Below, in pieces: positions 29,667 to 38,497 of a DNA stretch of 64,000 bases. Source of the DNA: Rhodobacteraceae bacterium LNNU 3342 (GTDB lineage: Bacteria > Pseudomonadota > Alphaproteobacteria > Rhodobacterales > Rhodobacteraceae); NCBI GenBank assembly GCA_008711135.1, contig VUAW01000005.1, positions 150,572 to 214,571 on the forward strand, in the 5' to 3' direction. Positions within the stretch are counted from its first letter, which is position 1, and the number at the start of each line of letters is the position of its first letter. The notes under the pieces were generated by a model. It had not been told where the DNA came from. It saw only the letters and a list, made by a program, of their open reading frames with translations, and did not search any database. A program made the translations under genes and the position numbers.

Positions 29667-30824
29667 CTAGCCCGCCACCGGCTGCGCCAATCGCTGCGAC
29701 AGCGCCACAATCAGGTCGCTGCGGGTCACGATCCCCACGATCCGCCCTTTTGACAACACCGGCACCGCCTCGGTCGCGCCATCGGCCAGATGCGGCAGGA
29801 TCGCCCCCACCGGCGTCTCCGGCACGGCGCGGGGCAACGCCACGGCCATGACCTCCGACGCGACCGGCGCACTCCGCGCCCCATCCAGCAGCCGCGCCAA
29901 CCCCGCCGCAAAGCCCCGGTTCAGCCGCAGCGCATCCTCATGCCCGCGCCGGATCAGGTGGATCTGAAAGATCACGCCCAGCAGCAGCCCCTCTCCATCC
30001 ACCACCGGCAGCGACGTGAACCCATGCCGCCGGAACAGGTCCGCCACCCGCACCAGCGGCGTGTCCGGCCCCACCGTCACCAGGTCGCGCGACATGATAT
30101 CCCCACAGGTCAACGTCCCCAGCCGCGCACCCGCCGCCTGCTGCTCTGCCGCCGCCACCAGCCGGCCCAGATCCTCCGGCCCCAGGTTGGCGGTCTGGTG
30201 ATGCTCGCGCAGGATCTCCTGCAACTCCTCGGCTCCCAGCCCCAGCCGCTTCGGCTGGGGCGCCTCGTGCACCGGCACCTGCCGCAACGGATAGCGCCGC
30301 CCCACCGCCCGCGCCCAAACCATCGCCAGCACCACCAGCACCGCCGTGCCCAGCCCCACGGGCGCCAGCACGAACCCGAACCCCAGCTCGCTCATCGCCT
30401 CAGGCTCCAGCGCCGCGGTCAACGCCACCGCACCCCCCGGCGGATGCAGCGCCCGCAGCAGGCACATCGCCAATATCGCCAACCCCACCGCCAGCCCGAT
30501 CGCCAGCGCCGGCTGCGCCACCAGCCGCACCACCGCCACCGCCACCAGCGCGGAAATCATGTTCCCCACCACCGCCGACCAAGGCTGCGCCAGCGGGCTG
30601 TTCGGCACCCCGAACATCAGCACGGCCGAGGCGCCAAGCGGCGCCACCATGTAAAGCCCATGCCGCAATCCCATCCCAGCGGGCAACAGGAACAGCGCGA
30701 CCAACCCCAGCCCCAGCGCCGCGCCAAGCACCGCCCGCCCGATGTCCTCACGTCCCAGCGGACCCATCGCAGGCCCCAATCCCCGCAGCGCACGGCCCCG
30801 GCGCTCCTCGGATGACGCAAACAT
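29667..30824 (-). CDS. HPP family membrane protein fused to two CBS domains
   Basis: A 385-residue protein. The N-terminal ~170 residues contain the HPP integral-membrane domain with LLRALHPPGGAVALTAAL, the motif naming the family. A short linker leads to a CBS pair: IMSRDLVTVGPDTPLVRVAD ... GFTSLPVVDGEG and, after an insert, SEVMAVALPRAVPETPVG ... GIVTRSDLIV. HPP proteins include nitrite transporters of chloroplasts and cyanobacteria. CBS pairs normally bind adenine nucleotides, so energy-dependent gating is plausible. The ATG at 30824 gives the normal start. It lies 53 bases upstream of the GTPase operon on the same strand. Confidence 0.85.
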   Translation of the reverse strand: MFASSEERRGRALRGLGPAMGPLGREDIGRAVLGAALGLGLVALFLLPAGMGLRHGLYMVAPLGASAVLMFGVPNSPLAQPWSAVVGNMISALVAVAVVRLVAQPALAIGLAVGLAILAMCLLRALHPPGGAVALTAALEPEAMSELGFGFVLAPVGLGTAVLVVLAMVWARAVGRRYPLRQVPVHEAPQPKRLGLGAEELQEILREHHQTANLGPEDLGRLVAAAEQQAAGARLGTLTCGDIMSRDLVTVGPDTPLVRVADLFRRHGFTSLPVVDGEGLLLGVIFQIHLIRRGHEDALRLNRGFAAGLARLLDGARSAPVASEVMAVALPRAVPETPVGAILPHLADGATEAVPVLSKGRIVGIVTRSDLIVALSQRLAQPVAG

Positions 30825-30990
30825 GTGCAAACCCCCTGCTGCTGCCGCACATGGTTTCAGCAGATCGGGAACCCGGTCGCAAGCAATCGGCAAAACTTAA
30901 TCTTGCGCAAATTTTGCGGATTACTAGAAACCTTTTGTAAACCATTCGCTCCTAGCCTCCCGGCATGGCGTGCAACAAAAGGATTGCGTC

Positions 30991-33900
30991 ATGGCGAACC
31001 CGTTACAGCAGGCTCCGGCCGGGCTTCCGATGCTTGCGGCCGTGCTCGACGGTGTTTCGCGCCCCGTGATCATCCGGGACAGCGACCTGAACTACATCCA
31101 TGCCAATAAGGCAGCCTGCGACCTGCTCGGCGTTACGCTCCACGAATTGCTCCTTTCCACCGCCTATGACCTCACTCCAAAGGAAGAGGTCGACGCCTTC
31201 CAGGCCATCGACCGCAACGTTCTCGCCTCCGGCCGCCCTTACCAAAGCGAGGAATCCCTGACCCTGCGCGGCGGCAGCCGCCGCCGCCTGCAGGTCTGCA
31301 AGTGGTGCATGGAAGATCCCGCCTGGCCCGACCGCCGGCTGCTGATCACCGAACTCACCGACATCACGGAACTGAGAGAGGCCGAGGAACGCCTCCGCCT
31401 GCGCGAGGAACATTACCGCTCCTTCATCGACCTCCATCCGCACGTGCCGTGGGTCGGCGATGCCAATGGCGGCATCCTTGAAACCTCGCCCGCATGGTCC
31501 CGCGCCACCGGCCTGACCGTCGAACAGGCCTTGGGCCACGGCTGGATCGAGGCGCTCCACCCGGACGACCACGACCGCGTCCTGGCCGCGGTCAGCGAAT
31601 GCGCCAGCGCCGGCCAACCCTTCGACGTTGAAATGCGCATGCGCACCCCCGACGGCGGCTGGCGCTGGCACCGGAGCCGCGGCGTCCCCCGCCGCAACCC
31701 GCAGGGCGAAATCGACTGCTGGTTCGGCCTGATGGAAGACGTGGACGATCGTCACGCCACGCTCGACGCCCTCCGCGAAAGCGAGGCGCTGTTCCGCAGC
31801 CTCGCCGATGACGCTCCGGCCATGATCTGGACATGGAGCGCCGAAAACATCGACGACTGCTACCAAAGCCGCAAATGGTACGAACTCACCGGCCTGACCG
31901 AGGAAGACGTCCGCGCCAACGGCTGGATCAGCGCCGTCCATCCCGATGACGCCCCCGGCACGCTCGCCCGCTTCAAGGAAATCCAGTCCAACCCCACGGT
32001 AATGGAGACCGAATATCGCCTTCGCCGCGCCGATGGCACCTACGCCCGCGTGGTGGACTTCTGCAAACCGCGGTTCAGCGACTCGGGCCAGTTCCTCGGC
32101 TATGTCGGCACGGCCTTCGACATCACCACCCGGTACGAGGAACGCGAAACCCAGGCCCTGATCCAGAGCCTGTTCGAAAACAGCCCCGACGGGCTCCGCC
32201 TCATCGACACCGACCTGCGGCTGATCCTGTCGAACCCCACGGCCCAGCGGCTTTTCGGCGCCGCCGCCTCCGAACCCGGCGCCACCCTGGCCGACCATCT
32301 TCCCCCCGCCGATTTCCAGCGCATCGTCACATCCGTGCCGCCCAACTGGTCCTCGCCCCCTGCCCGGCTCAACCTCACCCTCAACGGCGATCGCCCTACC
32401 CCGGTAGAGGTCATCCTCGCCCCCGTCCGCGGCGAAGGCGACCGCCCAGCCCGCTACCTCTCGATCTGGCGCGACGTCTCCGGCGTCCGCGCCGCCCAGG
32501 CAGAGGCTGCAGAGGCCGCCGACCGCCTCCTCCTCGTGCTCGAAAGCATGGCTGAGGCGGTGGTCGTGGTCGAGGCGAACGGCGACGTCAGCTACCTCAA
32601 CCACAATGCCCGCCACCTCTTCTCCTGCGAAGCGGCCGAGACGCTCCATCTCAACGACCTCTTCCCCCCGACCAGCGCCCTCTTCCATACCAAGTTCGAG
32701 GAGGTCCGCCGCAGCCGCACCCCCACCTCGTTCGAGGCCTCGCTCAAGCGCATCGAACGCTGGCTCGCCGTCACCGTCACCCCCACCGGCGACGGGATCT
32801 CGATCTTCCTCAGCGACATCACTGAACGCCGCCAGGCCGAATACGACAACCGCGTCGCCCAGCAGAAGATCGAACACATGTCGCTGCACGACGCACTCAC
32901 CGGGCTGCCCAACCGGATCCAGTTCCGCGACCGGCTCGACCGGGCACTGCGCATCCCCCAAAGCCAGCCTGCGATCCTCAGCCTCGACCTCGACGGGTTC
33001 AAGGCGGTCAACGACGCCTATGGCCACCCCTCTGGCGACGTGCTGCTCCGCCACGTTTCCTCGAGGCTGCGGGGCTGCCTCCGCACCGGCGAAACCGCCG
33101 CGCGGCTTGGCGGCGATGAATTCAGCATCGTCCAGGCCCATGTCACCAAACCCGAAGATACGATCGCCCTTGCGCAACGCATCATCAGCCGCCTCTCGCA
33201 GCCCTACGACCTCGGCGGGATCGAGGTGGTAATCGGCGTCAGCATCGGCATCGCCTTCGCGGCCGAAGCCGGGCGCAGCGCCGACGACATGATCAAGGCC
33301 GCCGACATCGCGCTTTACCGCGCCAAGGACGCGGGCCGCGGCACCTGGTCCCGCTTCACCAACGGGATGGAGGCTGAACTCAAAGCCCGCGCCGAACTCA
33401 AGGCCGCGCTCCACCGCGCCTTCCTCCAGCACGAACTGGAACTCCACTACCAGCCGCTGGTCAACCTGCGCGGCGGCCACATCAGCAGCTTCGAGGCGCT
33501 GCTGCGCTGGAACCATCCGGAACGTGGCCTCATCCCCCCGTCTGACTTCGTCCCGCTGGCCGAAGAAAGCGGCCTGATCCGCGCCATCGGCGACTGGGTC
33601 CTCCGCACCGCCTGCACCGAGGCGATGAACTGGCCCGACCCGATCACCGTCGCGGTCAACCTCTCGGTCCTGCAGTTCCGTAGCGGCAACCTTCCCGAAT
33701 GTGTCGCTCTGGCGCTCCGCGACAGCGGCTTGCCCGCGACCCGCCTACAGCTGGAAATCACTGAATCCGTCCTGCTCGACGATGACGGCGCCAACCTCCG
33801 TGCGCTGCGCCAGCTGCGCGAAATGGGCATCCGGGTCACCATCGACGACTTCGGCACCGGCTACTCATCGCTCAGCTACCTGCACCGCTTCCCGTTCGAC

Positions 33901-34155
33901 AAGATCAAGGTGGACCGCAGCTTCGTCAACGAAATGCCCGGCGGTCGTGAATCCAAGGCGGTCCTCCGCGCGGTCGCGGGCCTGGGCAAAAGCCTGGGCA
34001 TCGTTACCACTGTCGAAGGCGTGGAAACCGAACTCCAGCTCGCCGCCGTCACTTCCGAAGGCTTTGATGAGGCGCAAGGCTTCTTCTTCTCGCCCCCCAT
34101 GACAGGGCCAGAGGTGCAGCGCAAACTTTCCGCGCTGCAGCAAATCTCGGCCTAG
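30991..34155 (+). CDS. Multi-PAS diguanylate cyclase/phosphodiesterase (GGDEF-EAL)
   Basis: A 1054-residue cytoplasmic sensor with no membrane helix. About five PAS/PAC units fill residues 1-625; units 2 and 3 contain the PAS_3-like WSRATGLTVEQALGHGWIEA and WYELTGLTEEDVRANGWI. The GGDEF domain (from SLHDALTGLPNR) keeps the catalytic RLGGDEF at about 706-711. The EAL domain keeps FEALLRW (about 833-839), EITESVLL, DDFGTGYSS and KVDRSFV, so both c-di-GMP synthesis and hydrolysis motifs are intact. The ATG at 30991 has AAAGGA upstream. Its 3' end overlaps the replication initiator gene on the other strand by 4 bases. Confidence 0.95.
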   Translation: MANPLQQAPAGLPMLAAVLDGVSRPVIIRDSDLNYIHANKAACDLLGVTLHELLLSTAYDLTPKEEVDAFQAIDRNVLASGRPYQSEESLTLRGGSRRRLQVCKWCMEDPAWPDRRLLITELTDITELREAEERLRLREEHYRSFIDLHPHVPWVGDANGGILETSPAWSRATGLTVEQALGHGWIEALHPDDHDRVLAAVSECASAGQPFDVEMRMRTPDGGWRWHRSRGVPRRNPQGEIDCWFGLMEDVDDRHATLDALRESEALFRSLADDAPAMIWTWSAENIDDCYQSRKWYELTGLTEEDVRANGWISAVHPDDAPGTLARFKEIQSNPTVMETEYRLRRADGTYARVVDFCKPRFSDSGQFLGYVGTAFDITTRYEERETQALIQSLFENSPDGLRLIDTDLRLILSNPTAQRLFGAAASEPGATLADHLPPADFQRIVTSVPPNWSSPPARLNLTLNGDRPTPVEVILAPVRGEGDRPARYLSIWRDVSGVRAAQAEAAEAADRLLLVLESMAEAVVVVEANGDVSYLNHNARHLFSCEAAETLHLNDLFPPTSALFHTKFEEVRRSRTPTSFEASLKRIERWLAVTVTPTGDGISIFLSDITERRQAEYDNRVAQQKIEHMSLHDALTGLPNRIQFRDRLDRALRIPQSQPAILSLDLDGFKAVNDAYGHPSGDVLLRHVSSRLRGCLRTGETAARLGGDEFSIVQAHVTKPEDTIALAQRIISRLSQPYDLGGIEVVIGVSIGIAFAAEAGRSADDMIKAADIALYRAKDAGRGTWSRFTNGMEAELKARAELKAALHRAFLQHELELHYQPLVNLRGGHISSFEALLRWNHPERGLIPPSDFVPLAEESGLIRAIGDWVLRTACTEAMNWPDPITVAVNLSVLQFRSGNLPECVALALRDSGLPATRLQLEITESVLLDDDGANLRALRQLREMGIRVTIDDFGTGYSSLSYLHRFPFDKIKVDRSFVNEMPGGRESKAVLRAVAGLGKSLGIVTTVEGVETELQLAAVTSEGFDEAQGFFFSPPMTGPEVQRKLSALQQISA

Positions 34156-35411
34156 CGGTCAAAGATCCCCGGCTCCATCTCTTCCCAGAAGGCAAAGATG
34201 GCCCGGGCGTTCAGGCTGCTCTGCCAGCCGTGGCGACGGAAATCTTCGCGGTCGAACTCATCCAGCAGCCGCCCCAGGAACATCCGCCGGTCCGCGTCGC
34301 GCTGCGTCGGGTTTCGCCGCGAAACCACTGCCTCCACCGCTGCGAACCGCCGCCGCCGCTCGTTCCGCTCCGCCTCGCGCGCAGCCTCTTCGGCTTCGGC
34401 CCGCCGCTTTTCCTCGGCCCGGCTGGCGGCCACGGCCAGCGCCTCTTCCGAAGGTGCCGGCGTGGGCGCAGGCGTATACCCGCCCTCCAGCGCCGCACGC
34501 AGATACCCCACCGGGCTCTTCACTCCTGCCTGCCCTGAAACATAGTCCAGCTTTGCCGCGATCTCGGCCTCGCCATGTTCAGCCATCCACTGCCGCGCAA
34601 GCCGGTCCGACACCCCCAGCGCCTGCAGCCGCGCATAGACCGGGCTTGCCCGCAGCGCCTCGCCATCGTCGATGTCGAACATGGCCAGCTGCTTGTTCTC
34701 CCGGATGCGGAAGCGGATGTCCGTCACCGTCCGGCCCTTCTTGGCGAATTCCGGCGTGATCTCGATGTTGGAGGTTCTGTTCACCTCCTCCACCGCAGGC
34801 TTGATGACCTTGGCGTTCAGGTGCTTGAAGGTCTCATAATAGGCGCTCCCATCCACACCCATCAGCCGGCGAAAGGTCTCCAGCGGCCACCAGCCCGTGC
34901 TCCCGGTGCGCACGAAGCGATAGCAGTTTTCATAAAGCGCGAGCCCATGCCCCGAAGAAAACCGCCGCTGGATGTTCAGGTTGATCAGCGCAAAGACCTT
35001 CGGGTCATGCAGTTTCTCTGCCAGTGCCGGCGAATAGGCATATTCGCAGATCCCGCCCCGAAGCTTCGCATAGGACAGAAGCGCGCTCACCCCCCACTCC
35101 TGCCGGCCCTTCTCATCCAGCATGTCCCATTCGGCCACCGTCTCGGCGAGGCCACGCAGCGCGTCGCGCAGGGTTTCAACATCATTTGAGTTGTAGCCGA
35201 TCATCAGGCAAAGCGTACGCGCGTCAATCTGGTGCTTGGGCTGGCTGATCAGCGTGTCATAGGCATTGAGCAGCAGCACGTTCGACAGTTTCCGCTGCAA
35301 CAGCGTCAGCTTGCCCGACACATGGATCGCCGCCACGTTCTTCTTGACCGACCCGCGCCGCAGCGCCCCCGTCAGTCGCTCCTTTGGAATATCCTCAGGC
35401 CCTGCCTGCAT
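34152..35411 (-). CDS. repB: Rep_3-type plasmid/chromid replication initiator
   Basis: A 419-residue initiator related to the Rep_3 superfamily (RepB-type replicons of Rhodobacteraceae). VSGKLTLLQRKLSNVLLLNAY opens the first winged-helix domain. MIGYNSNDVETLRDALRGL and RFVRTGSTGWWPLETFRRLMG with FKHLNAKVIKPAVEEVN mark the second. The C-terminal ~120 residues are an Ala/Glu/Arg-rich coiled coil. The ATG at 35411 has AGAAGAGGG upstream; a TTG at 35462 would add 17 residues. It should bind the iterons immediately upstream and open the origin. A parS-like palindrome lies inside the gene at 34311-34325. It is divergent from parA-parB. Confidence 0.85.
   Translation of the reverse strand: MQAGPEDIPKERLTGALRRGSVKKNVAAIHVSGKLTLLQRKLSNVLLLNAYDTLISQPKHQIDARTLCLMIGYNSNDVETLRDALRGLAETVAEWDMLDEKGRQEWGVSALLSYAKLRGGICEYAYSPALAEKLHDPKVFALINLNIQRRFSSGHGLALYENCYRFVRTGSTGWWPLETFRRLMGVDGSAYYETFKHLNAKVIKPAVEEVNRTSNIEITPEFAKKGRTVTDIRFRIRENKQLAMFDIDDGEALRASPVYARLQALGVSDRLARQWMAEHGEAEIAAKLDYVSGQAGVKSPVGYLRAALEGGYTPAPTPAPSEEALAVAASRAEEKRRAEAEEAAREAERNERRRRFAAVEAVVSRRNPTQRDADRRMFLGRLLDEFDREDFRRHGWQSSLNARAIFAFWEEMEPGIFDR
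34311..34325. promoter_or_regulatory. parS-like palindrome 1 (inside rep)
   Basis: Perfect 15-base inverted repeat GTTTCGCCGCGAAAC within the initiator coding sequence. It is one of five such sites clustered around the par genes. Confidence 0.7.
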
Positions 35412-35652
35412 CACACCCTCTTCTGCCCCCGCCTGATCTTGTGTCGCCGGACTATCCGTCAAAAGGCGCCCAGTCGCAAGTCCGATTCAGGTGCCTCCAG
35501 AGCTCCCGCCCTCTCATCTTCACCCTTCCCGCAGACGGGTACCTTAAGCCTAATCCAGCTTTGATCCCCGCCCCGCAATGACCCCATTTGCCTCCCCGCG
35601 GACCTGAAAACGACTCAGAAACCCCGGTTTCGGCGCGTTTTCTGCCTTCCCG

Positions 35653-35758
35653 GATTCGGGTTCCTATCTTCCCGAACTCAGGTTCCCCAAGCCCTGAATC
35701 CGGGCACCTATCTTCCCGGAATCGGGAACCCGTTCCCCTGTATCCAGGTACCTAAGTC
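35653..35758. repeat. Iteron array, five units
   Basis: Units begin at 35653 (GATTCGGGTTCCTAT), 35674 (GAACTCAGGTTCCCC), 35696 (GAATCCGGGCACCTAT), 35719 (GAATCGGGAACCCG, more degenerate) and 35740 (GTATCCAGGTACCTAA). Consensus is about GANTCNGGTNCCTA. Spacing is 21, 22, 23 and 21 bases, about two helical turns, so bound initiators would sit on one face. Units 1 and 3 share CCTATCTTCCCG. Two isolated matches lie upstream at 35484 (GATTCAGGTGCCT) and 35534 (GACGGGTACCTTA). Confidence 0.82.
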
Positions 35759-35893
35759 ACTGCATCCTGTTGATTCAGAAGCGACTCCCACGTTCAAAGC
35801 TCTTAAAGAATCGAAAGAAGAAGAAACGTTGCTGTTGTTGCTTTGCGGGGGATTTTCAGCGCATTCTCCCCCATGTTTCACGTCGGCATCCTG

Positions 35894-35908
35894 GTTTCGC
35901 CGCGAAAC
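35894..35908. promoter_or_regulatory. parS-like palindrome 2 (parA upstream region)
   Basis: Perfect GTTTCGCCGCGAAAC, the only intergenic copy, 113 bases upstream of the chosen parA start. ParB binding here could both partition DNA and repress the par operon. Confidence 0.75.
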
Positions 35909-36020
35909 CGGTGCCTATGCGGTCTGACACTGGCGTATCAACTCCGCTGTTCCGTTTCTAAGGATGATGTGCCAATGTGCCGCCAACAACATGCCGAAAG
36001 GCGCACATCAGGCAGGGCAT

Positions 36021-37421
36021 ATGGCACGCAAGGTCGACTCTCCCCCTCTCCCCCCACATCTGGGCCTTGAGGCTGCTCGCGCAGCTGAACGTCTCGGACC
36101 TCCGGTAGACACATCGCGCTTTGCCAAGGCCGCTGCCTTTTGCAGCCGCGGGCGAGAGGATCTCGCGCGCCGCGGCTACGCCCCCGATGGGACGAAGCGC
36201 CTCCGCAGCTTCTCGATCTGGGAAATCACCCGCTACATGATCCCAGTCGCCCCTGCGCACCTTCGCCGGGTGCTGAACGCTAATCCTAGCCTTCCGCAGG
36301 GAACGGCCGAGGGCGGCAGCCGGTACTTCACGCTGGAGGAGGTCCTCTCTCTCCGCGATCATTTTGCCCGTGAAGGATCTTCTGCCAAGCCTTACCGCCC
36401 TTGGCGGCCCGAAGGGCTTCCGGCCAAGGTGGTGGCCATCGCCAACTTCAAGGGCGGTTCGGGCAAGACGACAACCTGCGCGCACTTGGCCATGGCCGCC
36501 GCGTTGGATGGCTACAAGGTTCTGGCGATCGACCTTGATAGCCAAGGCTCGCTCACCTCGCTGTTCGGCGGGCGGATCGAGGATGAGTGGCAGACTGTCT
36601 TTCCCTTGATCGCCCGGGACTATGCCGAGGCTGTGCAGGCTGAAAACGAGGTGCGCGTGGCCCAAGGCGCGGCGCCCCTCCCGCTGGACGAAACCTTGAC
36701 CGAGGCACTGAAGGTTTCGCCGCGAAACGTGATCCGGCCTACCCATTGGCCCAACATCGACCTGATCGGGGCGCAGCTGAACCTGTACTGGGCTGAATTC
36801 CAGATCCCTGTCTGGCGGATGGCGCTGCGGGGCTGGCCGCTTTGGGACGCGCTGGGGAACTTCCTTGCGAACTCGGGCGTGCTTGATGATTACGACATCG
36901 TCTTCCTCGACACGCCTCCCGCACTTGGGTACCTTACGATCAATTCGCTCGCCGCGGCTGACATTTTGCTGGTACCGCTGGGGGCATCGTTTCTGGAATT
37001 CGACTCCACGGGCCGGTTCTTCGACATGCTTTATTCGACCTTTGCCAGTATCGAGGAAGGAGAGAACGCGGGGCGGCGCATGGCGGGGCTGCCGGAGGTG
37101 CGGTTCGAATGGGATGTTGTGCGGGCGATCATTACCCGCTTTGATGCTGCGCAGCAGACCGATCTGGCGAATGTCATCCAGGCCTATTTCGGCGACTTCA
37201 TGAATGCCTACCGGCAGGAGGTGACGGCGCTGGTGGGGCAAGCGGGGGAACAGGTGAACGGGATCTATGAGGCGGACCCGCGCGACTTCAACCGCGAGAC
37301 CTACCTGCGCGGGCGGGAGGCGTTTGACCGAACCTATGCGGAGTTCAAGGAACTGCTTCTGGGCGCCTGGTGGCGCGACGATCAGGAAAGGAAACTAAAT
37401 GGCCAAGCGACGCCGGCTTGA
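36021..37421 (+). CDS. parA: Plasmid-type ParA partition ATPase with N-terminal DNA-binding domain
   Basis: A 466-residue type Ia ParA. An N-terminal helix-turn-helix region (IWEITRYMIPVAPAHLRRVL, then RYFTLEEVLSLRDHFA) allows autorepression. The deviant Walker A box is FKGGSGKTTTCAHLA, followed by IDLDSQGSLTSLFGG, and Walker B-like IVFLDTPPALGYL. It moves ParB-bound DNA before division. The ATG at 36021 (MARKVDSPPLPPH) has AGGG upstream; ATGs at 35964, 35967 and 35991 are alternatives but are poorly placed relative to ribosome sites. It overlaps parB by 23 bases and contains a parS-like palindrome at 36714. Confidence 0.93.
   Translation: MARKVDSPPLPPHLGLEAARAAERLGPPVDTSRFAKAAAFCSRGREDLARRGYAPDGTKRLRSFSIWEITRYMIPVAPAHLRRVLNANPSLPQGTAEGGSRYFTLEEVLSLRDHFAREGSSAKPYRPWRPEGLPAKVVAIANFKGGSGKTTTCAHLAMAAALDGYKVLAIDLDSQGSLTSLFGGRIEDEWQTVFPLIARDYAEAVQAENEVRVAQGAAPLPLDETLTEALKVSPRNVIRPTHWPNIDLIGAQLNLYWAEFQIPVWRMALRGWPLWDALGNFLANSGVLDDYDIVFLDTPPALGYLTINSLAAADILLVPLGASFLEFDSTGRFFDMLYSTFASIEEGENAGRRMAGLPEVRFEWDVVRAIITRFDAAQQTDLANVIQAYFGDFMNAYRQEVTALVGQAGEQVNGIYEADPRDFNRETYLRGREAFDRTYAEFKELLLGAWWRDDQERKLNGQATPA
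36714..36728. promoter_or_regulatory. parS-like palindrome 3 (inside parA)
   Basis: Perfect GTTTCGCCGCGAAAC within parA, encoding part of VSPRNVI. Confidence 0.7.
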
Positions 37422-38460
37422 TGCGCCTTCGCCAGCTGATCTGGCGGATCTGGAGACCGGTTTCGCTGCGAAACCTGTCGCGGGATTTGCAGCCCCGATC
37501 TCTCAGGTCGCGGCAGAGGCGGCGCGGCTGACCCAGCCATTGCCGCCGGCGGAACGGGCGGCGGTGGCGGGTGCGGATGCGCTGCGCAAGGCCGAGGAGG
37601 AAGGCCGGCTGATCCGGGAGATTCCGCTGGATGCCATCGTGACCGAGCACCTAGTGCGGGACCGGATGGTGGTGTCGGGGCCGGAGATGGAGGAGCTCAA
37701 GGCCTCCATCCGGTTGAACGGGCAGCGGCTGCCGGTCGAGGTGGTGGCGCTGGACGAAGGGCGGTACGGGCTGATCTCTGGCTGGCGGCGGGTGACGGCG
37801 CTGCGGGCGCTGGCTGTGGAGGAAGGCGCGGCGGGGACGGTCAAGGCACTCGTGCGGCCGGCGCAGGCCACCGGGGCCGCCTATGCCGCGATGATCGAGG
37901 AGAACGAGCTGCGTGAGCAGCTGTCGCCCTATGAGCGGGGCCGGATTGCGGTTGTGGCGGCGGATCAGGGGGTATTCGTCACGCCCGATCAGGCGGTGGA
38001 TGCAATCTTTGCCACGGCGTCCAAGGCGAAGCGGTCCAAGATCCGGTCCTTCGCGATGATCCATGAAGAGTTGGGGGACATGCTGTCCTTTCCCACGGAT
38101 CTGTCGGAGCGGTCAGGGCTGCGGATCGCCCATGCGCTGCGAATGGGTTTCGCCGCGAAACTGCGCGAGGCGCTGGCAAGCGGTATGGGGGTGGACGCCG
38201 CAGGTGAGTTGGCGGTGATGGAGCCTGTGCTGGCCGAGGCGGAAGCTGCGACGCGTGAGCCTTCACGCGGGGGGCGGCCGAAGCGCGAGCGGAAGGCGGC
38301 GCCAAAGCGGCCGGGGTCGGTGCCGTTGGCGAACGGGGTGATCATGGAGCGGGTGGCGCATGAGGATGGATTTTCGATCCGGCTGCGCGGCCGGAACGTG
38401 GACGGCGAGTTCATCGACACGGTGATGCGCGAGATCGAGCGGTTGCTGGAGCCGATCTAG
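37399..38460 (+). CDS. parB: ParB partition protein
   Basis: A 353-residue plasmid-type ParB. After a Box-like N-terminus (KRRRLDAPS) the ParB/Srx CTPase-type domain appears as SIRLNGQRLPVEVVALDEGRY, then ISGWRRVTALRALA, with the ENELREQLSPYERGRIAV segment before the helix-turn-helix. The C-terminus is a short dimerisation region after a basic RGGRPKRERKAAPKRP linker. It should bind the nearby GTTTCGCNGCGAAAC palindromes, two of which (37460, 38147) lie inside this gene. It is translated from an ATG 23 bases before the parA stop. Confidence 0.93.
   Translation: MAKRRRLDAPSPADLADLETGFAAKPVAGFAAPISQVAAEAARLTQPLPPAERAAVAGADALRKAEEEGRLIREIPLDAIVTEHLVRDRMVVSGPEMEELKASIRLNGQRLPVEVVALDEGRYGLISGWRRVTALRALAVEEGAAGTVKALVRPAQATGAAYAAMIEENELREQLSPYERGRIAVVAADQGVFVTPDQAVDAIFATASKAKRSKIRSFAMIHEELGDMLSFPTDLSERSGLRIAHALRMGFAAKLREALASGMGVDAAGELAVMEPVLAEAEAATREPSRGGRPKRERKAAPKRPGSVPLANGVIMERVAHEDGFSIRLRGRNVDGEFIDTVMREIERLLEPI
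37460..37474. promoter_or_regulatory. parS-like palindrome 4 (inside parB)
   Basis: GTTTCGCTGCGAAAC: both arms perfect, only the central base differs from the other copies. Confidence 0.7.
38147..38161. promoter_or_regulatory. parS-like palindrome 5 (inside parB)
   Basis: Perfect GTTTCGCCGCGAAAC within parB, encoding part of GFAAKL. Confidence 0.7.
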
Positions 38461-38497
38461 GGCAGGTGGGGGGCGCAATGATTGGAATCTATGGATT

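Larger units (their letters stand above)
35412..36020. other. Replication origin region (oriV) between rep and parA
   Basis: This 609-base gap has no convincing gene. It contains two outlying iteron-like units (35484 and 35534), a main array of five at 35653-35758, then an AT-richer stretch (about 35760-35850, with CTCTTAAAGAATCG and GAAAGAAGAAG) that could be the melting region. A parS-like palindrome follows at 35894 and the parA leader comes after it. Further starts for parA (35964, 35967, 35991) are possible within it. No consensus DnaA box was found by eye. Confidence 0.75.

Noticed and set aside
31003..33516. 837-codon open frame antisense to the PAS-GGDEF-EAL gene
   Set aside because: It mirrors the codon structure of the real gene, has no recognisable domain, and is a typical GC-rich shadow frame.
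35412..36020. Canonical DnaA boxes in the origin region
   Set aside because: Only loose matches such as TGTATCCAG were seen, and these belong to the iteron units.
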